Part shown: positions 40,500 through 51,424 of the stretch, one piece after another
Numbering within the stretch: position 1 is the first letter of the stretch
Layout: the number at the start of each line of letters is the position of its first letter
Origin: Chelydra serpentina
Taxonomy: Eukaryota; Chordata; Testudines; Chelydridae
Direction of reading: 5' to 3'
DNA: 64,000 nucleotides
Assembly: GCA_037349315.1 (NCBI GenBank)
Contig: JBAIAC010000131.1
Location: 1,054,001-1,118,000 of the forward strand
The notes under the pieces: model-generated
What the model was told of the DNA's origin: nothing
The model's input: the letters and a program-made list of their open reading frames with translations, nothing else
Databases searched by the model: none
Translations under genes and position numbers: made by a program

Positions 40500-41804
40500 C
40501 ATAGAATCATAGAATCATAGAATCTCAGGGTTGGAAGGGACCTCAGGAGGTCATCTAGTCCAACCCCCTGCTCAAAGCAGGACCAACCCCAACTAGATCA
40601 TCCCAGCCAGGGCTTTGTCAAGCCTGACCTTAAAAACCTCTAAGGAAGGAGATTCCACCACCTCCCTAGGTAACCCATTCCAGTGCTTCACCACCCTACT
40701 AGTGAAAAAGTTTTTCCTAATATCCAACCTAAACCTCCCCCTCTGCAACTTGAGACCATTACTCCTTGTTCTGTCATCTTCTACCACTGAGAACAGTCTA
40801 GATCCATCCTCTTTGGAACCCCCTTTTAGGTAGTTGAAAGCAGCTATCAAATCCCCCCTCACTCTTCTCTTCTGCAGGCTAAACAATCTCAGTTCCCTCA
40901 GCCTCTCCTCATAAGTCATGTGCTCCAGCCCCCTAATCATTTTTGTTGCCCTCCGTTGGACTCTTTCCAATTTATCCACATCCTTTTTGTAGTGTGGGGC
41001 CCAAAACTGGACACAGTACTCCAAATGAGGCCTCACCAGTGCCGAATAGAGGGGAATAATCACGTCCCTCGATCTGCTGGAAATGCCCCTACTTATACAG
41101 CCCAAAATGCCGTTAGCCTTCTTGGCAACAAGGGCACACTGTTGACTCATATTCAGCTTTTCGTCCACTGTAACCCCTAGGTCCTTTTCTGCAGAACTGC
41201 TGCCCAGCCATTCGGTCCCTAGTCTGTAGCAGTGCATGGGATTCTTCCGTCCTAAGTGCAGGACTCTGCACTTGTCCTTGTTGAACCTCATCAGATTTCT
41301 TTTGGCCCAATCCTCTAATTTGTCTAGGTCCCTCTGTATCCTATCCCTACCCTCCAGCGTATCAACCACTCCTCCCAGTTTAGTGTCATCTGCAAACTTG
41401 CTAAGGGTGCAGTCCACACCATCCTCCAGGTCGTTGATGAAGATATTGAACAAAACCGGCCCCAGCACCGACCCTTGGGGCACTCCGCTCGATACCGGCT
41501 GCCAACTAGACATGGAGCCATTGATCACTACCCGTTGAGCACGACCATCCAGCCAGTTTTCTATCCACCTTACCGTCCATTCATCCAGCCCATACTTCTT
41601 TAACTTGCTGGCAAGAACGCTGTGCGAGACTGTATCAAAAGCTTTGCTAAAGTCAAGAAATAGCACATCCACTGCTTTCCCCTCATCCACAGAGCCAGTT
41701 ATCTCATCATAGAAGGCAATTAGGTTAGTCAGGCATGACTTGCCCTTGGTGAATCCATGCTGACTGTTCCTGATCACTTTCCCCTCCTTTAAGTGGTTCA
41801 AAAT
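40500..41804 (-). mobile_element. Young 5'-truncated CR1 in the hAT element
   Basis: This minus-strand CR1 copy has its 3' repeats at 40500 and its truncation at 41804. It is flanked by TGAAT on both sides (40495-40499 and 41805-41809). The hAT sequence reads across it (GTGCCATG|TGAATGCCTGTT). The single long open frame and low divergence from the other copies suggest a recent insertion. Confidence 0.92.
40593..41801 (-). CDS. CR1 ORF2 fragment: RT C-terminal two-thirds (402 codons)
   Basis: This is the open reverse transcriptase frame of the truncated CR1. Motifs in order are [39 protein letters not shown] (first catalytic Asp), [21 protein letters not shown], the active site [12 protein letters not shown], and a C-terminal [16 protein letters not shown]. 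The full protein would also have an upstream APE-type endonuclease, which is missing here. The frame has no stop up to the truncation point. It is not an autonomous gene; any start codon is incidental. Confidence 0.85.
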   Translation of the reverse strand: MNHLKEGKVIRNSQHGFTKGKSCLTNLIAFYDEITGSVDEGKAVDVLFLDFSKAFDTVSHSVLASKLKKYGLDEWTVRWIENWLDGRAQRVVINGSMSSWQPVSSGVPQGSVLGPVLFNIFINDLEDGVDCTLSKFADDTKLGGVVDTLEGRDRIQRDLDKLEDWAKRNLMRFNKDKCRVLHLGRKNPMHCYRLGTEWLGSSSAEKDLGVTVDEKLNMSQQCALVAKKANGILGCISRGISSRSRDVIIPLYSALVRPHLEYCVQFWAPHYKKDVDKLERVQRRATKMIRGLEHMTYEERLRELRLFSLQKRRVRGDLIAAFNYLKGGSKEDGSRLFSVVEDDRTRSNGLKLQRGRFRLDIRKNFFTSRVVKHWNGLPREVVESPSLEVFKVRLDKALAGMI

Positions 41805-42421
41805 TGAATGCCTGTTTTCACTCTGAGGTCACATTGTAAATAAGAAGCAGGCAGCATTATCTCCCGTGAGTGGACTTGTAGACTCTAAAGTTTTACATTG
41901 TTTTGTATTTGTGTGCAATTATGTAACAAAAGATAATCTACATTTGTATGTTACACTTTCACAATAAAGAGATTGCACTACAATACTTGTATGAGGTGAA
42001 TTGAAAAATACTATTTCTTTCGTTTATCATTTTTACAGTGTAAATATTTGTAATAAAAACTAATATAAAGTGAGTACTGTACACTTTGTATTCTGTGTTG
42101 TAATAGAAATCAATATATTTGAAAATGTAGCAAAACATCCAAAATATTTAATACATTTCAATTGGTATTCTATTGTTTAACAGTGCGATTAATCACAATT
42201 AATTTTTTTAATTGCAGTTAATTTTTTGAGTTAATTGCGTGAGTTAACTGCGATTAATCAACAGCCCTATTGTTTAGCTAATGTTTTTCAAACTGACATT
42301 ACTAAAGTGAATACAAGCTAAAGTTACATTCTAGGAGGATACTATTATTTGACTGTACCACTTTAAATAATGAATGACAAAGCACAATATAACAGTAATA
42401 ATGATAATTTCTCCAGCCAGG

Positions 42422-42999
42422 AATCATAGAATCATAGAATACCAGGGTTGGAAGGGTACCTCAGGAGGTCATCTAATCCAACCCCCTGCTCAAAGCAGGA
42501 CCAATCCCCAACTAAGTCATCCCAGCCAGGGCATTGTCAAGCCTGACCTTAAAAACCTCTAAGGAAGGAGATTCCACCACCTCCCTAGGTAACCCATTCC
42601 AGTTCTTCACCACTCTCCTCGTGAAAAAGTTTTTCCTAATATCCAACCTGAACCTCCCTCACTGCAACTTGAGACTATTACTCCTTCTTCTGTCGTCTGT
42701 TACCCCTGACAACAGTCTAGATCCATCCTCTTTGGAACCCCCTTTCAGATAGTTGAAAGCAGCTATCAAATCCCCCCTCATTCTTCTCTTCTGCAGGCTA
42801 AACAATCCCAGTTCCCTCAGCCTCTCCTCATAAGTCATGTGCTCCAGCCCCCTAATAATTTTTGTTGCCCTCCTCTGGACTCTTTCCAATTTATCCACAT
42901 CCTTCTTGTAGTGTGGGGCCCAAAACTGGACACGGTACTCCAGATGAGGCCTCACCAATGCCGAATAGAGGGGAATGATCATGTCCCTTGATCTGCTGG
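42422..42999 (-). mobile_element. CR1 3' part, left side of the ERV-2 insertion
   Basis: It has the CR1 tail (AATCATAGAATCATAGAATACC) followed by the RT C-terminal region, open at 42659-42982 ([20 protein letters not shown] and [16 protein letters not shown]). It stops at GATCTGCTGG, where the provirus begins, and continues at 48851. Confidence 0.9.
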
Positions 43000-43429
43000 T
43001 GTTAGGTAAAAATCAGCTTGTCCTACTCACCGTTCCAACACCCGGGCAATGCGGAGTCGGACTTACAGCTCACAAACTGTCAGAGGCCATGTAAGAAACA
43101 CACTGAGGCCGAGTAGCTTTGATCAAAGGGCAGACAACACCCCCGCAGCTAACAGCTTCGGAGGCATGTGGCAACTTTATTAGTGACAAGCATCAGTATT
43201 TATAATTAGTTTTAAGACAGACAAAGGAGGGGTACTGGGCACGTGTTTTCCTCTGCATCATCTCAGGCTGACCTTGTTCAAACTGGGTTCTATAGTTACT
43301 CAATTTAGGCAGAGCAGGAGAGGGAACACCACAAGAATATTTGTACAAGATAAAGGGAGTTTGAACAAGGAGGAATTTATTACAGGGAAGCCAGAAGAAA
43401 TTTACTGCAGGAGCCCCTTTTATCTAACA
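43000..43429 (-). repeat. ERV-2 3' LTR (430 bp)
   Basis: Bounded by TGTTAGG and TCTAACA. On the minus strand it has a TATAAATA box near 43198-43205 and AATAAAG near 43170. It differs from the 5' LTR (48421-48850) at about 13 positions by eye, roughly 3 percent. The 4 bp target duplication CTGG lies at 42996-42999. Confidence 0.95.
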
Positions 43430-44059
43430 ATTCCCCCCTCAGCAGCCTTGAGACCTAATGTATCAAGGGCTGCATTTAGGCTGGAGGCAGCAGTGGCTGC
43501 CTAGTGGCTTCAGCCAATGCGAGCTCAGTGAGGGTCGGGGCCTTACTAACGGAATTCCCTGTCCTAGGTAAGTGGGGGTGTGAATGCAAACCCAACACTG
43601 AGTGCGATTAAGCCCCTGGATGATGGCTCAAGTTAAATTTAGAAAACTGTTACCCTTCCACCCGTGTCCCCTCTGCCCATATGCAGGACCCGGGAGGAAA
43701 GAGAGGAGTGCACCGGCCACCCATACCAGTATCTGCATCCTGCCGTATACCAAGCAAAAAGGAATATAACAAAAGGAATTAAAAGTAATGTGAAAACTAA
43801 GAGTCCAGGTCCAGTGTCAAGGTTCCAGTAATTAGAGGGTACAGTCCAAGGAGAGTCAGTGACATTCATGTGAGGAATGTTTGCTTTGATAATTTTAGTT
43901 TTGTGTCTGAGAGGGGCTGGCAGATTCCCCGGTCGGCTGTGGTACCCTCGGGAGCGACAGAAACTGCTGGTCCGTTGCTGAGGTCCACTACAGCTGGCTT
44001 GATGTGAGAGTGATGAATTCAGGACTTCCTCCCTTCCAGGAAAACAGCAGTTTGAGTTG
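43430..44059 (-). pseudogene. ERV-2 env-like remnant and polypurine tract
   Basis: Only about 630 bp separates integrase from the 3' LTR, far too little for a full envelope gene. A 76-codon frame at 43639-43869 has a strong hydrophobic segment (GLLVFTLLLIPFVIFLFAW) preceded by an N-glycosylation site. It could be the membrane anchor of a largely deleted env. The identity is inference. Confidence 0.5.
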
Positions 44060-44749
44060 TCAAGAGTACTTGATGGGGTCCAGTAAACCTCGGCTGGAGG
44101 GTGTCACCGCGAACAAACTTGTTGGCCCATACAAAGCACCAGGCCGGAACGGGTGAACTTGATCCTCCAGAGGCACGGTCTGGGAGAACTGAGAGGCTTT
44201 CCAGAAAACACAGAGGCGAGCCTGTAAGGAGAGAAACTGAGAAGCGGTTATGTGATCCCCCACCAATAGTGAAATGTCAACACATGGCAACGAGCCACCT
44301 TTAGCAGGCGGATGCCCATAAAGCAATTCAAAGGGAGAGAGGCCCAACACTCGAGTACAAAGGTGGAACAAAACAATTGGAAGTACCTGTGGCCATTTTA
44401 ACCCGGTCTCCTGGCAATATTTAGACAAAGCTGTCTTAGGGTCTTTATTCATTCTCTCTACTTTCCCGCTAGACTGAGGGTGGTACGGGGTATGGAACGA
44501 GTGACTGATTCCTAATCCTTCCTCGATTTGCTTAAAGACATTGCTGGTGAAATGTGCTCCTCCATCAGAGTCAACGCTGGTTGGAACCCCAAAGCGGGGG
44601 ATGATGTCCCGCAGGAGGACCTTGGCAACGGTGGCAACAGTGGAGGCGGTACAGTTCGCTGTAGGGAAAGCCTCTACCCAGGAGGTAAGAGAAGCCTTGG
44701 GCAAGTCAGCGAAATCAATTTGGAGGTGTTGGAATGGGGCAGCGGGCAA
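44060..44749 (-). pseudogene. ERV-2 integrase catalytic and C-terminal region
   Basis: It has a core with QIDFADLPK, VDSDGGAHFTSNVF (second catalytic Asp) and HTPYHPQSSGKVERMN (catalytic Glu), followed by FELLYGHPPAKGG and a C-terminal domain (GDHITASQF). The enzyme inserts viral DNA. The 229-codon frame is open but overlaps the preceding pol frame by shift, near 44680-44740. Confidence 0.88.
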
Positions 44750-45978
44750 GTGTCACACGCCCCCCCCCGGATGTGCCGGTGAGGCGGGGCAGGCCCATTG
44801 CGTTGGCACGTGTTGCACAATTTCACTATTGCCCTGCACACAGTCTGAATGCCTGGGGCGAACCAAAGGCAGGCGATGATTTCCACCAAGGCATGAGTGC
44901 CGTAGTGGCCCCCATTGTCGTGGTGCCATCGTGCAGCGACTGGATAAGCTGCTCGGGGGAGGCAGAGGCAGCCGTCTGGCATTTGCCAAGCCCCTTTGTC
45001 CCAGATTACCCCCAAGTCCTGCCAATGTTTGAGTTCTGGTGAGGGGACAGTCAGGCTGTGCTGGAGTGGGAGGAAAGGTGTTGAGGCCAGGGCTAAGGTG
45101 GGCAAGGCGAGGGGTTGGATGGCAGCGTTTTTTGTGGCTTGGTCAGCCAGGGCGTTTCCCTGGGTGACAGGAGTGTTCTCCCAGGTGTGGGCCCTGCAGT
45201 GAACGATGGCAACAGCGCGAGGTGCCTGCAAAGCATTTAAAAGGCGGTGCACCAACGCGAGGTGCTGGATGGGTTTGCCTGTTGCAGTCTGAAAGCCACG
45301 AAACTTCCAGAGGTAAATGTGACAATGGATGACCCCAAAGGCATAACGGCTGTCCGTATAAATAGAAACGGTTTTACCTGCTGCCAGCTGGCATGCTCGG
45401 GCCAGGGCATAAAGCTCAGCTGCTTGGGCTCCCCAGTTGTCTGGTAGGGAGGCTGCCTCGATGACGTCCCACTGAGAGGTCACCGCATAGCCGGCAAAGC
45501 GCTGTCCCTCGGAGTAGAAGGAGCTCCCATCTGTGAAGAGGATGAGGTCCGGATTGGTGAGGTGCATGTCAAAGAGGTCTTCTCTCACGTGGAGGACGCT
45601 GGAAACCACTTCCACGCAGTCGTGGGTATCGGGTGGAACGGGGAGGTCAGGAAGCAAGGTGGCCGGGTTGAGTGGGCCACACCGCGCGAATGTCAGGTTG
45701 GGGTCCTTGAGGAGTTCAGCCTCCAATTGCTGCTGACGGTGTGCAGAGAAGACCTGTGTGGTCCCCTTCCGTAGGAGGGCAGACAGTGCATGAGATGTCC
45801 ACACGGTGGTGTGATGTCCCAGGGTGAGGCTTTTAGCCTTGGCCAGGAGCAGGGCGGCTGCCGCCAATGTGCGAGAGCAGGAGGGTGTTCCCTGGGCCAC
45901 CGGGTCAATTTGCTGTGAGTAGAATGCCACTGGGAAGTGTTGGGGTCCGCTCATCTGGCTGAGGACTCCACTGGCCAC
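44674..45978 (-). pseudogene. ERV-2 RNase H and integrase zinc domain
   Basis: This 434-codon open frame spans three parts. The RT connection has FPVAFYSQQIDPVAQGTPSC. RNase H has DLILFTDGSSFYSEGQ, GAQAAELYALARACQLA and SIYTDSRYAFGV, all with expected acidic residues, plus QGNALADQATK. The integrase zinc finger has HHDNGGHYGTHALVEI and CNTCQRNGP. It is separated from the RT by frame breaks near 45980-46080. Confidence 0.88.
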
Positions 45979-46076
45979 CCCCCCCTCTCATGTACAAACA
46001 GGTGGAACGTCTTGGTGTAGTTGGGGGGTCCGAGGGACATGGAAGTGGCAACACTGTCTTTAAGTAAATTAAATGC

Positions 46077-46828
46077 TTAAACAGTCTCCGGAGACCATTT
46101 CAAAGGTTTCGGGGAGGAGTTAGAAGTAAATGCATGGAGGGGTTTGCTCAACTCCCCGTGGGATGGCAGCCATGGGCGGCAGAAGCCAATGAGTCCGAGA
46201 AACCCCCGCAGCTGCTTCTTGGTAGAAGGTAACGGGCACCGCTGAATGGCCTGAATGCGGGCTGGATCTCTCTGCTGGCCCGCAGGGGTCAGGATGAATC
46301 CCAAATAGCGTACCCGTTGAGAGACCCACTGTACCTTCGTAGGGTCAACCTTATGTCCCCGGGAGTGTGAGTAAAGTAAAAGGGCCTTACCATCCTGACA
46401 GAGGGCTTCCTGGTCACAATGGCCCCACCAGAATGTCATCCACGTTTAGGACCAAAGTTGATCCGTGGGGACTGGAGAACCCCTCCAGGTTGCGGCGGAG
46501 GCATTGGCTGAATATAGTTGGGCTGTCTCGAAACCCCTGAGGCAGGCGCTGCCACACGCAGGATTGGCCCTTCCAGGTGAATCCGAAGAGGTACTGAGAG
46601 TCAGGGTGGACAGGGATGCTAAAATAGGCTGATTTTAGGTCAATAACAGTAAACCATTGGGCATCCCAGGGGATCTGGCTGATAATGGTGGTCAGATCCC
46701 GGCACCATGGCATGGAGGGGAATGACATACCTATTGACCAGCCGTAAGTCCTGAACAAAATGCCACTTCACGGGGTCTCCCTCCTTCTTGGGTGGCTTTT
46801 TTTGACCGGAAGAATAGGGGTGTTGCAT
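46077..46828 (-). pseudogene. ERV-2 reverse transcriptase
   Basis: Overlapping broken frames carry RT motifs: VKWHFVQDLRLVN, WFTVIDLKSAYFSIPVHPDS, FTWKGQSCVWQRLPQGF and LGFILTPAGQQ, with thumb sequence QLRGFLGLIGFCRPWLP. The catalytic box reads LNVDDILV, where a tyrosine would be normal. Frame changes occur near 46430 and 46650. Confidence 0.85.
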
Positions 46829-46901
46829 GGGATGTGTTGGGCCTTAACAAGGCCCTGCTCTACAAATCCTTCTACAATGGGGCGTATGCCTTCCCTAGCT
46901 T

Positions 46902-47459
46902 CTAAAGATAAGGGGTACTGGGGAACAGATGGGGGAGGCAAGGAGGCCTTGACCTGAATGCGGACAGGCTCCACGGAGAGGAGCAGTCCCACATCAATGT
47001 CTGAGGTTCCCCACAGGGACGGCAGCAGGCCTTCCAAATCTGTGTGAGTGGGGAAGGAACATTCTTTTCTTTGGGAGGGGTGTTCCTTCCCTGTAATAAA
47101 CTCATCAGTAGGTCCACCCCCCTAGGAGTGCAGGTTAAAGTGGCCTCAAGTTTACAAAGTAAATCTTGACCCATCAAGGGGATCGGGCAGGCTGGGGAAA
47201 AAAGAAAACGGTGAGAAAAACACTTACTAGCAAAAACAACATTCAAAGGCAAAGTAAGCCCAAGAGTTTGTGGACTTCCCTCCATCCCCGTTGCAGTTTT
47301 TACCTCAGGAGATAACCAAGAGGAGGGGGCATGGTTTAAAAGGGAAAAGGTAGCCCCTGTGTCCATAAGAAAAGATATAGAGAGACCTTGAATTGAAAGG
47401 GTTAAACGAGGTTCCTTAGTGGGAGAGGAAAAGGAGAGAAGGGAGCCTGCTAAAGACAT
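46902..47459 (-). pseudogene. ERV-2 aspartic protease and RT leader
   Basis: The retropepsin motif SFLMDTGATFSLLN is near the start and PIPLMGQDLLCKLEATL follows. The remainder links to the RT. The frame is open for 185 codons. The enzyme would have matured Gag-Pol. Confidence 0.82.
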
Positions 47460-48399
47460 TAAAGAGATAAGACCAGCAGAATGTCCGCCTTCCTCCCCGG
47501 GGCGTCACTTGGGGTGTTGTTGTCCTTTGTAGTTTACCCAGGCTTGAGGAATTGGTTGTGCTGGAGTGGGCACGTCCTCGACATAACTGTTTGTAAAAGT
47601 GCCCTGGCCACCTGGGCATCTCCAGAGGCATTCTCGCTTAAAGTGGCCAAGCTGTTTGCACTAAAAACAACTTAGACCCTGAGGACTGGCTGGAGGTTTA
47701 ACTTTCTGCCTCAGCTGCAGTCTGGTAACTACTCCACCCGGGGAGGATCCCTCTCTTCCGCCCCTACCCTCCTTCCTCATCAGACCCTGCGGCTGATGTC
47801 GAAGGTGTAGGAGAACCCGCAGGCTGAGGGAGACCTGGGGCAGAAGGCACCAAGTGGCGGTCAAGGACCTGCCGGGCCTTACTATCATCACTGAAATAAG
47901 AAGGGGGAGGAAGATCCTCCTCGGTGGAGTTACAGACTGCCATCAGTTTTAAAGATTTCCACAGTCCCACTGCAGATTCCCAACAATACCAGTAATCCAA
48001 TTGTCTGGGATGGTTGATTTCGATCTGGCCCCTTACTCATCTTAAGGCAGCCCGCTCAAAAGAACCATACCTTGGCCACCTCTCCTCTGGGTCGGCCAAC
48101 ACTGCAGTGTAACCAGTCCACGTTGTCACACGTAATGTGTACATTTTCTTTTGGTCATTCCCTTTTGGACCGGCAATTTTCCTTCAGCCCACAACTTATT
48201 CATAATACCCAAAGGGCTCCCAACAGGGACACTAGTCCCTTGCCCCATGGCGTCTGACAGGAACTTTCCAACTGACACTTATCCTGCAGTCCGGCGGTCC
48301 ACCCCTTGATCTCAGTGTGACTGGGAGAAATCTCCCGTGGTGCCTGCCAGTCTGAGAAAGAGTGAGCCAACCGCCAGACAGAGGAGCCGCACCAGAAGG
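47460..48399 (-). pseudogene. ERV-2 gag remnant with broken zinc knuckle
   Basis: This is the region between primer site and protease. At 47628-47669 the minus strand has the CCHC nucleocapsid knuckle spacing (C-x2-C-x4-H-x4-C), but a TAG stop occupies the position just before the second cysteine. A stop at this point could be read through in some gammaretroviruses only at the gag-pol border, which this is not exactly. Upstream pieces (47661-48000) are Pro-rich with PPPSYFSDDSKARQVL. I could not follow a full matrix or capsid. Confidence 0.65.
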
Positions 48400-48417
48400 A
48401 TCCCGGACAAGCCCCCA
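48400..48417 (-). promoter_or_regulatory. ERV-2 primer-binding site (tRNA-Pro type)
   Basis: The minus strand reads TGGGGGCTTGTCCGGGAT directly after the 5' LTR and a short spacer. It differs at one base (T for C) from the standard proline-tRNA primer site used by many gammaretroviruses. Confidence 0.88.
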
Positions 48418-48420
48418 AAT

Positions 48421-48850
48421 TGTTAGATAAAAATCAGCTTGTCCTACTCACCGTTTCAACACCCAGGCAATGCGGAGTCGGACTTACAGCTCACAAACTA
48501 TCAGAGGCCATGTAAGAAACACACTGAGGCTGAGTAGCTTTGATCAAAGGGCAGACAACCCCCCCGCAGCTAACAGCTTCGGAGGCATGTGGCAACTTTA
48601 TTAGTGACAAGCATCAGTATTTATCGTTAGTTTTAAGACAGACAAAGGAGAGGTACTGGGCACGTTTTTTCCTCTGCATCATCTCAGGCTGACCTTGTTC
48701 AAACTGGTTTCTATAGTTACTCAATTTAGGCAGAGCAGGAGAGGGAACACCACAAGAATATTTGTACAAGATAAAGGGAATTTGAACAAGGAGGAATTTA
48801 TTACAGGGAAGCCAGGAGAAATTTACTGCAGGAGCCCCTTTTATCTAACA
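48421..48850 (-). repeat. ERV-2 5' LTR (430 bp)
   Basis: Bounded by TGTTAGATAAAA and TTTTATCTAACA. It is the same length as the 3' LTR and followed on the outside by the CTGG duplication (48851-48854). It carries the same AATAAA position (rc, near 48595) as the 3' copy. The TATAAATA box is altered in this copy (TATTTATCG on plus). Confidence 0.95.
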
Positions 48851-51306
48851 CTGGCAATGCCCCATCTTATATAACCCAAAATGCTGTTAGCGTTGTTGGC
48901 AACAAGGGCACACTGTTGACTCATATTCAGCTTTTCGTCCACTGTAACCCCTAGGTCCTTTTCTGCAGAACTGCTGCCCAGCCATTCGGTCCCTAGTCTG
49001 TAGCAATGCATGGGATTCTTCTGTCCTAAGCAGGGGCGGCTCTTACAATTCTGCCACCCCAAGCAGGGGTGGCGGCGCCCTGCCCCCGACGCAGGCAGAC
49101 GTAGCGGGGCCCCGCCCCCGACGCAGGCAGTCCCACTCCGGAGCGGCAAGGGGACAGCGGCGGACCTGCCGCCCCTTTGCTGCTGCGGCAGGCGAGACTG
49201 GGGCGGCAGTCCGAGTCTCGCAGCGGCAATTCGGCGGCGGGAAGAGCGGACCTGCTGCCGAATTGCCGCTGCGGGACTCGCACTGCCGCCCCCTTCTCAC
49301 CTGCCGCCCCAAGCACCAGCTTGGCAAGCTGGTGCCTGGAGCCGGCCCTGGTCCTAAGTGCAGGACTCTGCACTTGTCCTTGTTGAGCCTCATCAGATTT
49401 CTTTTGGCCCAATCCTCTAATTTGTCTAGGTCCCTCTGTATCCTATCCCTACCCTCCAGCGTATCAACCACTCCTCCCAGTTTAGTGTCATCTGCAAACT
49501 TGCTAAGGGTGCAGTCCACACCATCCTCCAGGTCGTTGATGAAGATATTGAACAAAACCGGCCCCAGCACCGACCCTTGGGGCACTCCACTTGATAGCGG
49601 CTGCCAACTAGACATGGAGCCATTGATCACTACCCGTTGAGCACGACCATCCAGCCAGTTTTCTATCCACCTTACCGTCCATTCATCCAGCCCATACTTC
49701 TTTAACTTGCTGGCAAGAACACTGTGGGAGACTGTATCAAAAGCTTTGCTAAAGTCAAGAAATAGCACATCCACTGCTTTCCCCTCATCCACAGAGCCAG
49801 TTATCTCATCATAGAAGGCAATTAGGTTAGTCAGGCATGACTTGCCCTTGGTGAATCCATGCTGACTGTTCCTGATCACTTTCCCCTCCTTTAAGTGGTT
49901 CAGAATTGATTCCTTGAGGACCTGTTCCATGATTTTTCCAGGGATTGAGGTGAGATTGACTGGCCTGTAGTTCCCCGGATCCTCCTCCTTCCCTTTTTTA
50001 AAGATGGGCACTACATTAGCCTCTTTCCAGTCATCCGGGACCTTCCCCAATCGCCATGAGTTTTCAAAGATAATGGTCAATGGCTCTGAAATCACATCTG
50101 CCAACTCCTTTAGCACCCTCGTTGCTTGTCCAGCTTTTCTAAATAGTCCTGAACCACTTCTTTCTCCACAGAGGGCTGGTCACCTCCTCCCCATACTGTG
50201 CTGCGCAGTGCAGTAGTCTGGGAGCTGACCTTGTTCGTGAAGACAGAGGCAAAAAAAGCATTGAGTACATTAGCTTTTTCCACATCCTGTCACTAGGTTG
50301 CCTCCCTCATTCAGTAAGGGGCCCACACTTTCCCTGACCTTCTTCTTGTTGCTAACATACCTGAAGAAACCGTTCTTGTTACTCTTAACATCTCTTGCTA
50401 GCTACAACTCCAAGTGTGATTTGGCCTTCCTGATTTCACTCTTGCATGCCTGAGCAATATTTTTATATTCCTCCCTGATCGTTTGTCCAATATTCCACTT
50501 TTTGTGAGCTTCTTTTTTGTGTTTAAAATCAGCAAGGATTTCACTGTTAAGCCAAGCTGGTCGCCTGCTATATTTACTGTTCTTTCTACACATTGAGATG
50601 GTTTGTCCCTGCAACCTCAATAAGGCTTCTTTAAAATACAGCCCCCTCATGTTATTCTCCCAGGGGACCTTGCCCATCAGTTCCCTGAGGGAGTCAAAGT
50701 CTATTTTTCGGAAGTCCAGGGTCTGTATTCTGCTACTCTCCTTTCTTCCTTGTGTCAGGGTCCTGAACTCGACCATCTCATGGTCACTGCCTCCCAGGTT
50801 CCCATCCACTTTTGCTTCCCCTACTATTTCTTCCCTGTTTGTGAGTAACAGGTCAAGAAGAGCTCTGCCCCTAGTTGGTTCCTCCAGCACTTGCACCAGG
50901 AAATTGTCCCCTACACTTTCCAAAAACTTCCTGGGTTGTCTGTGCACCGCTGTATTGCTCTCCCAGCAGATATCGCGGTGATTGAAGTCCACCATGAGAA
51001 CCAGGGCCTGTGATCTAGTAACTTCTGTTAGTTGCCTGAAGAAAGCCTCGTCCACCTCATCCCCCTGGTCTGGTGGTCTGTAGCAGACTCCCACCACGAC
51101 ATCACCCTTGTTGTTGCTCATACTTCTAAACTTAATCCAGAGACTTTCAGGTTTTTCTGCAGTTCCATACTGGAGCTCTGAACACTCATACTGCTCTCTT
51201 ACATACGATGCAACTCCACCACCTTTTCTGCCCTGCCTGTCTTTCCTGAACAGTTTATATCCATCCATGACAGTACTCCAGTCACGTGAGTTATTCCACC
51301 AACTCT
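48851..51306 (-). mobile_element. CR1 right side of ERV-2: RT and endonuclease
   Basis: This continues the CR1 interrupted by ERV-2. RT (49361-50116) has [18 protein letters not shown], [13 protein letters not shown] and [12 protein letters not shown] segments. The APE-type endonuclease (50402-51268) has VGVCYRPPDQGDEVDEAF, VLMVDFNHRDICW and GSDHEMVEF. In the second motif the usual Gly before Asp-Phe-Asn-His is Val. A MITE (49031-49350) is inserted in the RT. Stops lie between 50116 and 50402. Its 5' limit is a GC-rich repeat at 51307. Confidence 0.9.
49031..49350. mobile_element. hAT MITE with perfect 8 bp target duplication
   Basis: This 320 bp, very GC-rich element begins CAGGGGCGGCTCTTAC and ends GGAGCCGGCCCTG. 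The flanks are GTCCTAAG on both sides (49023-49030 and 49351-49358). The CR1 sequence at 41240-41260 gives the empty site. Internal copies of CTGCCGCCCC-type sequence run in both orientations. Non-coding. Confidence 0.93.
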
Positions 51307-51424
51307 CTGGAGGGGAAATGCAGTGGGCCTGGGGGAGGAGGCGGGGATTTGGGGAAGGGGTGGAATGGGGGCAGGGCCGGGGGCGCGAGCACCCACCGGC
51401 GCCGACTAAAGTCGGCGCCTATGG
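51307..51424. repeat. GC-rich repeat with perfect palindromic end
   Basis: The right end GGCGCCGACTAAAGTCGGCGCC is a 9 bp stem with a 4 base loop, followed by TAT. The preceding GCGAGCACCCACC and the G-rich body match the reverse complement of 1067-1198. It truncates the CR1 to its left. Confidence 0.6.

Larger units (their letters stand above)
39354..42269. mobile_element. Fold-back hAT transposon with inserted CR1
   Basis: The two arms are inverted copies of one hAT terminus: 39354-39950 and, excluding the CR1, 40370-42269. Both include the coding end of the transposase and the same subterminal CGATTAATCGC-rich repeats. The ends read TAGGACTGTGAAGCGATTA and, reversed, TAGGGCTGTTGATTAATCGC. 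Flanks ATGTTTAA (39346-39353) and TTGTTTAG (42270-42277) agree at 6 of 8, fitting an 8 bp hAT duplication. A CR1 at 40500-41804 was inserted later into the right arm. Confidence 0.8.
43000..48850 (-). mobile_element. ERV-2: 5.85 kb provirus with two LTRs
   Basis: A complete-length, minus-strand endogenous retrovirus. It has LTRs at 48421-48850 (5') and 43000-43429 (3'), a proline-tRNA-type primer site (48400-48417), gag, protease, RT, RNase H, integrase, and a short env-like remnant. The polypurine tract GAGGGGGGAAT abuts the 3' LTR (43430-43440). The 4 bp duplication CTGG flanks it, and the two halves of one CR1 resume on either side. Frames are broken in gag and pol, so it is not competent. 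Pol layout and primer type suggest a gamma-like retrovirus. Confidence 0.93.

Noticed and set aside
49043..49360. CR1 reading frame continuing into Pro/Arg-rich sequence
   Set aside because: The continuation is the inserted hAT MITE read through by chance, as the GTCCTAAG duplication shows.
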